NCBI RefSeq assembly: GCF_900543425.1
Contig: NZ_UQRQ01000006.1
Coordinates: 112,324-176,323 of the forward strand
DNA: 64,000 nucleotides
Reading direction: 5' to 3'
Origin: an uncultured Sanguibacteroides sp.
GTDB taxonomy: Bacteria; Bacteroidota; Bacteroidia; Bacteroidales; Marinifilaceae
Made by a program: the position numbers and the translations under genes. Below the pieces are notes generated by a model. The model worked only from the letters and a program-made list of their open reading frames with translations, made no database searches and was not told the DNA's origin. This document shows, piece after piece, positions 36,993 through 46,895 of this stretch (its first letter is position 1; each line of letters starts with the position of its first letter).

Positions 36993-39620
36993 ATGAAAAA
37001 AGGAATATATTTATTGTTTCTTTCGTTTTTCTTGTTCGGTATCTGCGGTCAGGTGGATGCCAAACGGAAAAAAGAGACGAACAAGGAAACTAAAAAAGTG
37101 ACCGAGACAGCTTACGACAAGTTGTTTAAGGGAAAGAAATATACTACGGCCGAAGGGTTGATGAAAATCCATGATATGCAGGGGAAGATTTTGGTTGAAT
37201 TCCCGGTAGCCTTTTTGGATAAGGATATGGCATTAACCTCTTCTATCAGAACGATTAGTGATAACGGAGAGGGGATTGTCGGTCAATTTGCCGGCCGTCC
37301 TATGCATTTGCGTTTTACTCGTCAGGATTCTTTGTTACAGGCTCGTTTTCTTTTATTTAACATTCCTGTAAACACGGGGAAAGAGGTAAAAGCAAACCAG
37401 GCTTTAGCTGAATCTAATATTCCGGGTATCTTCAAATCTTTTAAGATCAAAGCTTATACTCCGGATAGTACCGCTATTGTGGTAGACATGACGGATTTAT
37501 TCCTGGAGCATTCTTATTACACCAATCCGTTTGCCGGTTATGCCGGAAACTCTTTGTTCGGCTTCGTTGCCCGGACTCATAAATTCCAGGAAAATCGTTC
37601 TTCCGTTTCCGGAATCAGGGCCTATGACGACAACATCGTGGTGATGTGTAATATGGGATATAATGTAGACCATTTGGTATTCGGAGCTTTCTTGATGAAA
37701 AAAGACGTTCCGGTAAGCGTAAATATCGATAAGATGTTGTCTCTTTTACCGGAAGAGCCTATGCGTCCTCGTATGGCTGATTCTCGAATCGGAGTCGCTT
37801 ACACGGGAAAAACCGATTATACCGGAGGAAGCGAAGGTTTTAAACCGATGTATTACACGAAACGTTGGAGAATAGAACCTTCCGACGAAATAAAATACCG
37901 GAACGGAGAGTTGGTTGAACCGAAAAAACCGATTGTATTTTACCTGGATACATTAATGCCTGAATTCTGGAAACCTTATATTAAGGCTGGAGTTGAAGAG
38001 TGGAACAAAGCTTTTGAGAAGATCGGATTCAAAAATGTATTGCAGGTAAAAGATTTTCCTGCCGATGATCCCTCTTTTGATGCTAATAACATCAACTATA
38101 ATACCATTCGTTACGCTCCTTTGTGGATGTATTTTATCCAAAATTCCATGTTTACGGATCCTCGTACGGGAGAGATATTGCAGGCTTCCATGTATATTCA
38201 TGATAATGTAGTTACCGGTTTACATGAAGATCGTTTGGTCACGACGATGGCTGTAGATCCTTCTGTCCGCACGTTAGATCCGACTCCCGAGTTGGATGGC
38301 GAGGCGCTTCGTTTGAAGGTAATGCAGATTGTCGGTAAGAGCCTTGGGTTGACGGAAAATATGGGAGCTACGGCTGCTTACCCGACTGATTCTTTACGTT
38401 CTGCTTCTTTCACTCAGAAATACGGATTGAGTCCTTCCATCATGGACTATTTCATGTTTAACTATGTGGCCCAACCGGGAGATGTGGAGAAAGGGGTTCG
38501 TTTGACAACTACCGGAATCGGAGCCTATGACTATTATGCTATTCAATGGTTATATAAACCTATATATGAAGCTGCTACTCCCAAAGATGAAGAGCCTGTG
38601 CTGGATCAATGGATTCGTGAACATCAGGATGATCCGATGTATCGTTTCGGAGTTCGTCAGGCTTCTTATGCTTCTTATGATCCGACATCACTTTATGCCG
38701 ACCTGGGAGATGATCCCGTGAAAGGATTGACGTATACCGTAAACAACCTGAAGAAATCTCTTCAAAATGTGTTTACTTGGTATGGGGGAGATAAGGATAG
38801 AAGTATGACGAAGAGACGGTCTATGTATGCTGGATTGACTTCAGCCTTCAGATCCAAATTGGATTACGTTTATGCTTATATCGGTGGAATGTATTTAACG
38901 GATAAACGTGCGGGAGATACCAAACCTTCTTATCAACCGATACCGAAGGCAAAACAAAAAGAGATCGTAAAATACCTGGTTGGTCTTTCCCGTGATCTTT
39001 CCTGGTTAGATAATGAGGCTGTTTTAAAAGAGTTTGAAATCGGGGATAGAACGGCCGCTAAAAACGAGGAAGAGATCATCTACGGCTTATTGGATCGAAT
39101 TCGCTTTGTCGCTCTTGCTGCAGAACGGGGAGGAGATTATACTCCGGAAGAGTATGTAAATGATATTTATAATATTATCTGGGCTCCGACGATGAAGAAC
39201 CAGAAATTGACCAATAAGGATATGAAATTGCAGAATGCTTTATTGATGGGAATTATTACGAGTTCTACCGTGACATTGTCTCCGGCAGCATTCGATGTTC
39301 CGAGAGAAGCATTCCGTTTGGCAGATTTCCAGGATCTGGGTGTTCGGAGCATGTATCAACATGATTTTGCGTTGCTTGAGAATGCGGGACTTCCGGTAGA
39401 ACCGATGAGAGAAGGTATGATGATTGCCGGAGAAAAAGAGGGATTCGATGTGGCGAATTTCGTTGAAGCTAAACCATATTCAACCACTCATCTTTTCTAT
39501 AACATGCTTTTGAAAACAAAGGATATGTTAGCTCAGGCTGTAAGCAGAAGTACGGGCGAGACCAAATCTTATTATCAATTGTTATTGTTTAAGGTAGAGA
39601 AAGCTCTTGACCGGAAATAA
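36993..39620 (+). CDS. Catalytically degenerate paralogue of the zinc metalloprotease (pseudo-enzyme)
   Basis: An 875-residue, full-length open frame with the same signal peptide, SAYDKLFKG-like start (TAYDKLFKG), central region and C-terminus as the gene at 34286. At the active site the aligned residues read QIVGKSLGLTE (Q445-E455) where the active copy has HEIGHCLSLMH: all three zinc histidines and the catalytic Glu are replaced. The surrounding fold markers (ENMG, SIMDYFMFNYVAQPGD) remain, and the frame has no stops. So this is a maintained inactive homologue rather than a decaying gene. A binding, chaperone or regulatory role beside the active copy is inference. Confidence 0.9.
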   Translation: MKKGIYLLFLSFFLFGICGQVDAKRKKETNKETKKVTETAYDKLFKGKKYTTAEGLMKIHDMQGKILVEFPVAFLDKDMALTSSIRTISDNGEGIVGQFAGRPMHLRFTRQDSLLQARFLLFNIPVNTGKEVKANQALAESNIPGIFKSFKIKAYTPDSTAIVVDMTDLFLEHSYYTNPFAGYAGNSLFGFVARTHKFQENRSSVSGIRAYDDNIVVMCNMGYNVDHLVFGAFLMKKDVPVSVNIDKMLSLLPEEPMRPRMADSRIGVAYTGKTDYTGGSEGFKPMYYTKRWRIEPSDEIKYRNGELVEPKKPIVFYLDTLMPEFWKPYIKAGVEEWNKAFEKIGFKNVLQVKDFPADDPSFDANNINYNTIRYAPLWMYFIQNSMFTDPRTGEILQASMYIHDNVVTGLHEDRLVTTMAVDPSVRTLDPTPELDGEALRLKVMQIVGKSLGLTENMGATAAYPTDSLRSASFTQKYGLSPSIMDYFMFNYVAQPGDVEKGVRLTTTGIGAYDYYAIQWLYKPIYEAATPKDEEPVLDQWIREHQDDPMYRFGVRQASYASYDPTSLYADLGDDPVKGLTYTVNNLKKSLQNVFTWYGGDKDRSMTKRRSMYAGLTSAFRSKLDYVYAYIGGMYLTDKRAGDTKPSYQPIPKAKQKEIVKYLVGLSRDLSWLDNEAVLKEFEIGDRTAAKNEEEIIYGLLDRIRFVALAAERGGDYTPEEYVNDIYNIIWAPTMKNQKLTNKDMKLQNALLMGIITSSTVTLSPAAFDVPREAFRLADFQDLGVRSMYQHDFALLENAGLPVEPMREGMMIAGEKEGFDVANFVEAKPYSTTHLFYNMLLKTKDMLAQAVSRSTGETKSYYQLLLFKVEKALDRK

Positions 39621-39712
39621 TTATTAATACAATATAGATTACGGGCTGGCGGGTATATTTTTTGTACTTGGTCAGCCTGTAATTATTTAAAGGTAAATTA
39701 AAATTGTACATT

Positions 39713-42433
39713 ATGTGTTTAAAACGAATCTTCGGTGTCTTGTTGCTATTGCTTGTGGGATGGGAGGCCGGAGCTCAAAAGAAGTCTTTGGATCTGGAGT
39801 CATACAAACTGTGGCGACGGGTAGAAGCTCAAAAAATGTCCGAGGACGGAAAGTGGGTTACTTACCGTTTCGCGTATATCGATAACGAGGGACACGATAA
39901 GGATGAACCGGTAACCTATTTGCGTCATGTGGCGACCGGTAAAGAGTATGAATTACGTAATGTTAATTACGTGAATTTCTTTAACGGAGGCAAGGGATTG
40001 AAGTATACCGTGAATAAATCTCCGTTGGATACGGCCAATCTGACATCCGATACCACGATATTGCTCTCCTTGAAAGACATGAAAAAAACGTATTGGAATA
40101 GGGAATATTCGTTTAATGAATCGCCACGTTCGCCGCTTATTACGTATACTTATTCTATCGGGGAGACAAACGGAAAATCTATTAATAGATTGGTTGTTTG
40201 GAATTTTGAAACGGGAGACTCTACCGTGCTCGATAGTATTGAAAATCCTGTTTCTTATGATCAATATAAGACGATAGCTTACCTGAAAAATAACGGGGCG
40301 TATAAAAGTCTTTATGTCGGACCGTTGAAAGGAAAACATCGGTTGATATACGGGGATCAGAAGGCTCAGATAAAGAATTTCTCTTTGAAAATGGGAGGAA
40401 AAGAGGGAGTGTTTACAGTTGCTTCCGATACCTCTTATTTGAAAAACCCGGATCTGTTGTATACGTTTTCTATCGCCGATGGAGAGTATAAATTAGTCTT
40501 GGATTTGAAAGAAGTCGAATTACCGGGGGAGTATAAAATCAGCCCCAGTACCTATACGGTTTTCAATCATGGTAAGTATATTTTGGTGGATGTGGAACCC
40601 AAGGTCCGTGAACCTCAGAAACCAAAAGTAAAGCCGGATACCAGTTTCGAGTTGGAATTGTGGAAATGGGATGATGAAATCTCTCAAAGTCGCCAAAAGC
40701 ATGAGTGGACCAGTTTCAGGAGAGGGATGCCTAAATATGTTTATCATGTAGAAGATAAGAAATGTATCGAAATTGCTCCGGCTGAGATCGACCGGATTTC
40801 TTCTCCTGCCACTGAAAATTATGAATATGTGATTCTCGTGGATGAAGCTCCCTATCGTCGGTTTTCCGATTGGAAAGACGGGGTAAATGCCGATTTATAT
40901 TTAGTCAGCTTAGAAACAGGAGAGCGGAAGCCGTTATTTAAGGATTTTAGAGAACGTCCTGTCTGGAGTCCGAATGGTAACTATGTATTGTTGTATCACG
41001 GGGAGGAAAAAGTATGGTATAAATTGGATGTACGGACAGGGCAATTGACAGATATCTCTTCGGCTATCGGTTATCCGGTGTATGATGAGGACTATGATAA
41101 ACCGAAACCTGCAGATGCTTATGGTATTGCCGGATGGTCGGAAGATGGGAATACGGTTTATATCTATGATCGTTATGATATCTGGACTATTGATCTGACC
41201 GGAAAAAACAAAACAATTTCTCTGACACAAGGATACGGTCGTAAACATAATATTATTTTGCGTTGGTTAAAGTCTGATTATGATACGAAAACCCTGGATG
41301 TGAGTCAGAATTTATTGTTGCGTACGGTAAAGATGGATAATCTGGATATGGGAATCTATCGTTTTTCTCCTAACGGGAAATTTAAAAAATTGATTGAAGG
41401 GCCTTTTTCCGTTTATGTCAATCAATTCTCTGCCGATGGGAAATCCTGTATCTTTACACGTCAGAGTTACACGGAATTTCGAGATTTATGGTGGAGTAAG
41501 TCCGATTTTGCACATCCGAAGCGTTTGACTTACACCAATCCGCAACAGGAAAATTATAGCTGGGGTTCCGTCCGGTTGGTGGAGTGGACTAATTACGAGG
41601 GAAAACCTAACCGGGGATTACTCTATTTGCCGGAAGGGTACGATTCGACAAAAACCTATCCGACCATCGTGAATTTTTACGAGACCCATACGGGAGATAT
41701 TCATATGTATCATGTTCCCGCTCTGAGCAGTGCCATGATTAACACGGTAACCTACGTAAGCAACGGGTATGTAGTCTTTATGCCGGATGTGCATTTCACG
41801 GTCGGCGCCCCCGGTGAGAGCAGCTATAATGCGGTAGTCAGCGGAACTCAGATGTTGATAGACAAAGGAATTGCCGATAAGGATCGTATTGGAATACAAG
41901 GACATAGTTGGTCCGGTTACCAGGTGGCTTATCTGGTGACGCGTACGAATATGTTTAAATGTGCCAATCCCGGAGCTGCCGTATCCAGTATGGTGTCGGC
42001 TTATACAGGAATCCGTTCCGGTAGCGGAATGCCTCGTATGTTTATGTACGAAGAGACCCAAAGCCGTATGGGAAAACCGCTTTGGGGAGAGGGTAATACG
42101 GAGATGTATATTAAAAATTCACCGATCTTTTTTGCCGATAAGATTCAGACGCCTTTGTTGATTTTCCATTGTGATGCCGATGAAGCCGTCCCTTATTCGG
42201 AAGGATTGAACCTTTTCCTGGCCATGCGTCGATTGCAAAAGCCAGCCTGGTTGCTGAATTACAAGGGCGATCGTCATTTTATCTATAATCATGCGGCCGA
42301 GGTGGACTGGACCATCCGTCTGCAACAATTCTTCGATTACTACCTGAAGGATGCTCCTATGCCTCGCTGGATGCAGGAGGGTATCAATATTAAAGAGAGA
42401 GGAATCGATCAGAAATACGATTATGTGAAATAG
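39713..42433 (+). CDS. Exported S9 prolyl-oligopeptidase-type peptidase (acylaminoacyl-peptidase-like)
   Basis: The ATG at 39713 (MCLKRIFG) is preferred over a TTG at 39704. It gives 906 residues with a signal peptide to about EAGAQKKSLD, a long propeller region with PD40-like repeats (WSPNGNYVLLYH; WSEDGNTVYIYD; SADGKSCIFTR) and an alpha/beta hydrolase with Ser732 (GHSWSGY), Asp823 (HCDADEAV) and His855 (DRHFIYNH). It differs from the three DPP-IV-like copies in the GxSxSG context, so its specificity is probably different. It lies 92 nt after the pseudo-metalloprotease and ends at a strong terminator, closing the peptidase block. Confidence 0.92.
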   Translation: MCLKRIFGVLLLLLVGWEAGAQKKSLDLESYKLWRRVEAQKMSEDGKWVTYRFAYIDNEGHDKDEPVTYLRHVATGKEYELRNVNYVNFFNGGKGLKYTVNKSPLDTANLTSDTTILLSLKDMKKTYWNREYSFNESPRSPLITYTYSIGETNGKSINRLVVWNFETGDSTVLDSIENPVSYDQYKTIAYLKNNGAYKSLYVGPLKGKHRLIYGDQKAQIKNFSLKMGGKEGVFTVASDTSYLKNPDLLYTFSIADGEYKLVLDLKEVELPGEYKISPSTYTVFNHGKYILVDVEPKVREPQKPKVKPDTSFELELWKWDDEISQSRQKHEWTSFRRGMPKYVYHVEDKKCIEIAPAEIDRISSPATENYEYVILVDEAPYRRFSDWKDGVNADLYLVSLETGERKPLFKDFRERPVWSPNGNYVLLYHGEEKVWYKLDVRTGQLTDISSAIGYPVYDEDYDKPKPADAYGIAGWSEDGNTVYIYDRYDIWTIDLTGKNKTISLTQGYGRKHNIILRWLKSDYDTKTLDVSQNLLLRTVKMDNLDMGIYRFSPNGKFKKLIEGPFSVYVNQFSADGKSCIFTRQSYTEFRDLWWSKSDFAHPKRLTYTNPQQENYSWGSVRLVEWTNYEGKPNRGLLYLPEGYDSTKTYPTIVNFYETHTGDIHMYHVPALSSAMINTVTYVSNGYVVFMPDVHFTVGAPGESSYNAVVSGTQMLIDKGIADKDRIGIQGHSWSGYQVAYLVTRTNMFKCANPGAAVSSMVSAYTGIRSGSGMPRMFMYEETQSRMGKPLWGEGNTEMYIKNSPIFFADKIQTPLLIFHCDADEAVPYSEGLNLFLAMRRLQKPAWLLNYKGDRHFIYNHAAEVDWTIRLQQFFDYYLKDAPMPRWMQEGINIKERGIDQKYDYVK

Positions 42434-42460
42434 TAGTAGTAGCGATTTTACTGAACGGAG

Positions 42461-42504
42461 GTTGGATTCAAAAGCTTTGAAAACTTTTGAATCCAACTTT
42501 TTTT
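42461..42504 (+). terminator. Terminator closing the peptidase block
   Basis: A perfect 14-bp stem (42461-42474 with 42484-42497, arm GTTGGATTCAAAAG) and 9-nt loop are followed by TTTTTTT. Confidence 0.88.
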
Positions 42505-42582
42505 ATCTGGTTTTGTATAAAGAGCTCCGGATAAAAATGTTTATATTGAACTTTTGATATTTATATTTTTATAAAATTTTAT

Positions 42583-42590
42583 TATATTTG
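42583..42590 (+). promoter_or_regulatory. -7 promoter box for the small Ig-like gene
   Basis: TATATTTG is a full TAnnTTTG match 53 nt before the ATG at 42644. The nearest upstream TTTG (42553-42556) is 26 nt away, longer than usual. The gene lies alone between terminators, so it needs its own promoter. Confidence 0.6.
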
Positions 42591-42643
42591 TAAGCATAGT
42601 GATTAAAGCTGGCCTTGTTTGTTAAATTCTAAAATCTAATGCT

Positions 42644-42985
42644 ATGAAAAGTGTACTAAAGATGGTCGTAATGACCTTGGTTCTATGGGTGGGTAGCGTA
42701 TCTATGACAGCCAACCATAATGTTGTTAAAGTACGGGTTGGAGAGAGTGTGATATTGGATTTTTCTCCCCTTTTTCCGGATCGTGGTACAGGTTCGTACA
42801 ATATTCGTTATTATAAAGAGGGACAGGAAATTAAATCCTCGAGTGGAATTGTGATAAAAGATTTTATCTTGTACATCCCGAACGTACGTTTCTCGGACAT
42901 GGGAAGGTACGTGTGTGTAATAACGAATGAAAAGGGGAGTTATACGGCAGCAATCGATTTGATCGTAGAGGATTGGCCTCAATAA
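42644..42985 (+). CDS. Small exported protein with one Ig-like domain
   Basis: A 113-residue protein with a signal peptide (about 1-22) followed by one beta-sandwich domain. The end of the domain reads DMGRYVCVITNEKGSYTAA, the classic D-x-G-x-Y-x-C pattern of I-set immunoglobulin folds. The first-sheet Cys and the core Trp are replaced (ILDF, YNIRYYKEG), so no disulfide is expected. It has no lipobox, membrane anchor or sorting signal. It is monocistronic, with its own -7 box and terminator. A second protein of this type lies at 59579. The function is unknown; periplasmic or secreted binding is possible. Confidence 0.75.
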   Translation: MKSVLKMVVMTLVLWVGSVSMTANHNVVKVRVGESVILDFSPLFPDRGTGSYNIRYYKEGQEIKSSSGIVIKDFILYIPNVRFSDMGRYVCVITNEKGSYTAAIDLIVEDWPQ

Positions 42986-43014
42986 TGTAACTTATGACTT
43001 TTACTGAAAAATGG

Positions 43015-43047
43015 AAAAGGCAGCCTCAATACCGGGGCTGCCTTTTT
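43015..43047. terminator. Bidirectional terminator
   Basis: An 11-bp stem AAAAGGCAGCC (43015-43025) with GGCTGCCTTTT (43036-43046). It has a T-run on the plus strand and, by symmetry of its A-rich 5' arm, on the minus strand. It serves the Ig-like gene and the convergent cassette III operon. Confidence 0.8.
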
Positions 43048-43067
43048 GCGCTATGTTAGAGAATGGA

Positions 43068-44660
43068 TTATCCGAAGTCACTTCCAATTCTGAAAAGAAT
43101 ATTGATAACTTTATCGCCTAAGCTTGTCCCCTTGGGCATTTCCCAGAGTAACTTTTCTTTTTCCAAATTCAAACCGTTCACTTCGAGTATAATGACCCGG
43201 CCGTTTTTAAGAACGACACCTAACCTGTTTGAATTGTAGTTTTCGGCGTTCATACAAGCAATTTCACTATCCTCGAAATGATAATACGGTTTAACTCCGT
43301 TTTCCGGATTATTGAGATTGTAGATGAATAAATCTTTCCCTTGTGCAATCATTACGAATGGTTTTGATTTGTAGGGTAAATTATAGATTACACAATCTTC
43401 GTATTTTAACGGGGTACCGTCTGATGCTTGTTGAGGTAATTCTGCGTATGCCGTGCCCGGAAATTCATACGTTAAGCCGGTCGAACTATAGTCTCTTTTT
43501 AGGATGAATTGCTCCTGATAATATTTATTAGTAACATTATCTTTTAGTACTAAGAAATATTGACAAGAGGTATTATTTTGAAATATATATCCACAGTGAA
43601 TCAAAGTATTGTTTCCTAAATTGTTTGCCGGAATGTATTGTTTGGGCCATCCGTCGTTAGGATCCGGTAATACTTCTACTTTACCCATTGCGTAAACATC
43701 CTGAAAAGTATTTTTCACGTCAAATACGACCAAAAATCTATTTTGAGGAGCTTGAGCAGTGCCTTTTTCATGAATTAGGCAATATTGGGTATCTCCAATT
43801 CTGGAATGAATCAATTGTCCGTAAATTTCATGCTCCTCAATTTTCATTGGGGTTGGAATGAAGAATCCTGAATGAATCAATTCATTGGTTTGTTTTACAC
43901 GGGAGTATATTTTACCGTTGTGATTCTGTAAAAGATCAACCCATTGCATAAACATGGCGTTTACCGGACGAAAATCAACAGGATAACCACCTCCGATAAA
44001 TGCTTGTTTCAGGTTTATGTCTTTTTCAAAGGTGGTACTGTTGATGTCAATATCGCCTTGTCCTCCTGATTGTAGTACTAAAAGTTGAGCGGGAGGGGTC
44101 GTACGACGACCGAAATGTTCATGCAATTTCAACGGACCGCTTCCCAGTTCTTCCTTATTCACGGTTTTGTAAAGATTTTCGTAGATTCGATTATTGTATT
44201 TATTCGTCTCGTCATCCTGAATTTCACGAATATAACTTAGACTGGAATATCCGTTCTTCTCCGTTAAAATATACCAACCGTTGTTAACGTAAGGGGTTGT
44301 AATATTTAAATGAGTCGTTTGTATGTATTGTACGTTGTATTTGTGATCCGTGACCCGCAAAATGCAATATGCTTCAGCCATGGTATCGATGATCCATTCC
44401 AGATTCCGTTCGTTACCAATAACCTTTTCTGCAAATGACCATTCATAACTTAACTCCACATTGCTACTATCTCCTTTTGCATAAGTGAACTTCGGAGTAA
44501 TCCGTATGGTATCCCCGAGGGTAGGACTGGAGATATAGTTGAATTCTTCGATCTTAATTTCGTTCAGGTCGGCGTAGTCATAATTCCCTTTATCGTCGTA
44601 ACATCCGATAAAACTCAGTATCAATACCGTAAGTATATATATGATATTTTTTGATTTCAT
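43068..44660 (-). CDS. PKD-like family lipoprotein (cassette III)
   Basis: A 530-residue lipoprotein (lipobox FIGC, Cys20) with YDDKGNYDYADLNE directly after the Cys, matching the 25197 protein. N-terminal PKD-like domains (VELSYEWSFA) are followed by a long beta-rich region (VNNGWYILTEKNGYSSLSY; GVVLKNGRVIILEV near the end). It is the last gene of the cassette III receptor operon, 21 nt after DUF4843, and ends at the bidirectional terminator. The surface-binding role is inferred from lipidation and position. Confidence 0.85.
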   Translation of the reverse strand: MKSKNIIYILTVLILSFIGCYDDKGNYDYADLNEIKIEEFNYISSPTLGDTIRITPKFTYAKGDSSNVELSYEWSFAEKVIGNERNLEWIIDTMAEAYCILRVTDHKYNVQYIQTTHLNITTPYVNNGWYILTEKNGYSSLSYIREIQDDETNKYNNRIYENLYKTVNKEELGSGPLKLHEHFGRRTTPPAQLLVLQSGGQGDIDINSTTFEKDINLKQAFIGGGYPVDFRPVNAMFMQWVDLLQNHNGKIYSRVKQTNELIHSGFFIPTPMKIEEHEIYGQLIHSRIGDTQYCLIHEKGTAQAPQNRFLVVFDVKNTFQDVYAMGKVEVLPDPNDGWPKQYIPANNLGNNTLIHCGYIFQNNTSCQYFLVLKDNVTNKYYQEQFILKRDYSSTGLTYEFPGTAYAELPQQASDGTPLKYEDCVIYNLPYKSKPFVMIAQGKDLFIYNLNNPENGVKPYYHFEDSEIACMNAENYNSNRLGVVLKNGRVIILEVNGLNLEKEKLLWEMPKGTSLGDKVINILFRIGSDFG

Positions 44661-44681
44661 AATATTCTATTCATTATAAAG

Positions 44682-45377
44682 TTAGTAAGCCGGAACTCCA
44701 TCAACCATAGGAAATTCATTACCGTTCTTGTCTTTTTCCATAATGTTGTTTTTAATCAGATATTCTTTGAATTCCAGTGCCAAAATTCGAATTTCCGAAA
44801 AAGACATTTCTGAAAGATCACTGACGTGTGTGGCGATAACAAAATGGTCGTATTTCTGATCGCTGTATTCCCCTAATAGAATCAGTTCGATGTCGTCTTT
44901 CCACCACAACGGTTGACTTTTAATATTGCTGAAGATAACTTTAATATCCTGTTTATTGTAAATTCCCGGTGAGAAATTTTCATTTGCAACGATCCGGAAG
45001 GTTACTTTAAATCTTCTTTCGGAGAGTTCCGGTCTGGCCTTTTTGATGTGGATATAGATGGTGTCCTTATCTTGATTCGGGGCGAATTTCAATGTTTTAG
45101 GTAATTCGTAGTCCACAGGTAATGCCGTTGTTAACGAATCGACTACAACCAATTTGTATTCCAACGAATCGTGGGATGGTTTACCGATTAAAGCAATTTC
45201 AAACGGAACGTCCAGTTCATTTGTAAGATAATGGGTAAAGGAGATCACGGCTGAATCCCGTCCCTCATCATTGGGAAAATAGAGATAGCGCGCTTCCCCT
45301 TCATAAATAGGGGTCTCATTTGTTTCACAGCCGATTAATCCTGCAAAAAATGCGAATAATAGAATATATTTTTTCAT
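44682..45377 (-). CDS. DUF4843 family lipoprotein (cassette III)
   Basis: A 231-residue lipoprotein (lipobox LIGC, Cys17). It follows the DUF4843 pattern of its paralogue at 24418: RYLYFPNDEGRDSAVISF near the start, DTIYIHIKKARPELSERRF in the middle and PLWWKDDIELILLGEYSD near the end. It is 11 nt after susD and 21 nt before the PKD-like gene. The ligand is unknown. Confidence 0.85.
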   Translation of the reverse strand: MKKYILLFAFFAGLIGCETNETPIYEGEARYLYFPNDEGRDSAVISFTHYLTNELDVPFEIALIGKPSHDSLEYKLVVVDSLTTALPVDYELPKTLKFAPNQDKDTIYIHIKKARPELSERRFKVTFRIVANENFSPGIYNKQDIKVIFSNIKSQPLWWKDDIELILLGEYSDQKYDHFVIATHVSDLSEMSFSEIRILALEFKEYLIKNNIMEKDKNGNEFPMVDGVPAY

Positions 45378-45388
45378 GATATAGATGT

Positions 45389-46885
45389 TTAATTTATGAG
45401 TTCATTATCAGGTAATGGAATAACAAATCCGTTATCGGGCATAGTTCTGACCGGTTTTATGTTTAAACGTTTGTAGTAGTAAAAGAGCTGGCCTTCTTGC
45501 ATGAATTCTCTTTTAGCCTCTTTTATTAATTCCTCTAAGAAACTATCTAAATCGTTGATTTTGCTATTTAAGCCTTCCCGTTCGCAGCCCCGAGCCTCTC
45601 TTAGATCGTCAAGAGTTTTCAACGCTTCGGTTTTATTATTACTTCTATAAAGATATTCGGCTTTAATATAATACATTTCACCAAGACGAATCATCGGAAT
45701 CATGTCTGCACTTTTGCTATAATCGCCTGCACTTCCGGTGGGTTCTAACAACTTATTGCAAGCTCTATAACTTCCGATTAATTCCGTTACAGCGTTTCCG
45801 CGGCAATCACCTCCGTCATCAAACATCGTTTTCAGATCGGTAGTTTTGGTCATAAGGGTAAACTCAATGCTGTTGTCATTGTAATTATTTACTGATTTGT
45901 ATCGATCCAATAATAACGTGTTAGACAACGTGAATATGATTTCTTCGTACATTTTACGATCTTTGTTACTTTCAACATCATAAGCATCGGTAAAACTAAA
46001 TACTTCGGTGTCCCAGCTTCCGTAAACAGCATCGATCACCTCACTTGCTTGTTTATAGGCTTCCTCGTATTTACCCATATAGTTGTAAACGCGGGCTAAT
46101 AAGGCTGTAACTGCGTAATAGTTCATACGATATCCGCGATATCTGTAGAATAAATCTTTTGGAACAGAACTGCTTTCACCTGAAAGATAATACCTGTATT
46201 GTGCCATGTTTAGCATATTTACATGAGCGGGTATCGTGTCGAAAGAACCCACGAGGGTTTTGGCTTTTAACAAATCTTTCTCAACCAAATCCAATACTTC
46301 GGTTACGGTTCTATCCGGTTCGAAAGTAGAAGGATATTTACTGAAATAGGGGATATAACCTCTATCGTCATTTTTGGCTACTTCCGGCGAAGGAGCAAAA
46401 AGACGTAACATATCGAAATGGAGTAGGGCTCTCAATGCCAATGCTTCTCCTTCAATTAGGTTTTTCTCTTCTTGTGCTCCCGGGAAAATCAGGGGATCGG
46501 TTTTTTGTAATTTCGTGATAAGATTGTTACAATTAGCGATGCAATTGTATGTTTTCGTCCAGATGTTTTCAGTAATAGGCTTTACCGTTTTGTCGGTATA
46601 AGCGTAATTATCGGCAATTTTACGATAAGCGGTAGAGCTTTTGAAACGGGATTTGTAATAAAGTTGTCCCATAACATCGACTAGTCCCCAACTCATTTCT
46701 TGTCCGTACATGTCGTATGAGGACATTTGACGATATACTCCGTGCAGTGCATTTCGATACCCTTCGTATGTTGAGAAAAGTTCTTCTTCCGTTACGGTAT
46801 CTTGTGGGTCTACATTCAACCAATCATTGCAGGAACCCAACATGATTGGTAAAACACATATGATTAAAAATTTCTTTAATTTCAT
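45389..46885 (-). CDS. SusD/RagB-family surface lipoprotein (cassette III)
   Basis: A 498-residue lipoprotein (lipobox LGSC, Cys19) beginning NDWLNVDPQDTVTEEELF after the Cys. Shared SusD elements are present (GEALALRALLHFDMLRLFAP; YYAVTALLARVYNYMGKYEEA), with the C-terminal KREFMQEGQLFYYYKRL. It is 10 nt after susC. It is paralogous to the SusD at 22900, including an RGYRMNYYA stretch found in both. Confidence 0.94.
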   Translation of the reverse strand: MKLKKFLIICVLPIMLGSCNDWLNVDPQDTVTEEELFSTYEGYRNALHGVYRQMSSYDMYGQEMSWGLVDVMGQLYYKSRFKSSTAYRKIADNYAYTDKTVKPITENIWTKTYNCIANCNNLITKLQKTDPLIFPGAQEEKNLIEGEALALRALLHFDMLRLFAPSPEVAKNDDRGYIPYFSKYPSTFEPDRTVTEVLDLVEKDLLKAKTLVGSFDTIPAHVNMLNMAQYRYYLSGESSSVPKDLFYRYRGYRMNYYAVTALLARVYNYMGKYEEAYKQASEVIDAVYGSWDTEVFSFTDAYDVESNKDRKMYEEIIFTLSNTLLLDRYKSVNNYNDNSIEFTLMTKTTDLKTMFDDGGDCRGNAVTELIGSYRACNKLLEPTGSAGDYSKSADMIPMIRLGEMYYIKAEYLYRSNNKTEALKTLDDLREARGCEREGLNSKINDLDSFLEELIKEAKREFMQEGQLFYYYKRLNIKPVRTMPDNGFVIPLPDNELIN

Positions 46886-46895
46886 AACTTACAAT

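Noticed and set aside
36993..39620. Calling the second metalloprotease a pseudogene
   Set aside because: The frame is full length with signal peptide and fold markers intact; only the catalytic residues are replaced.
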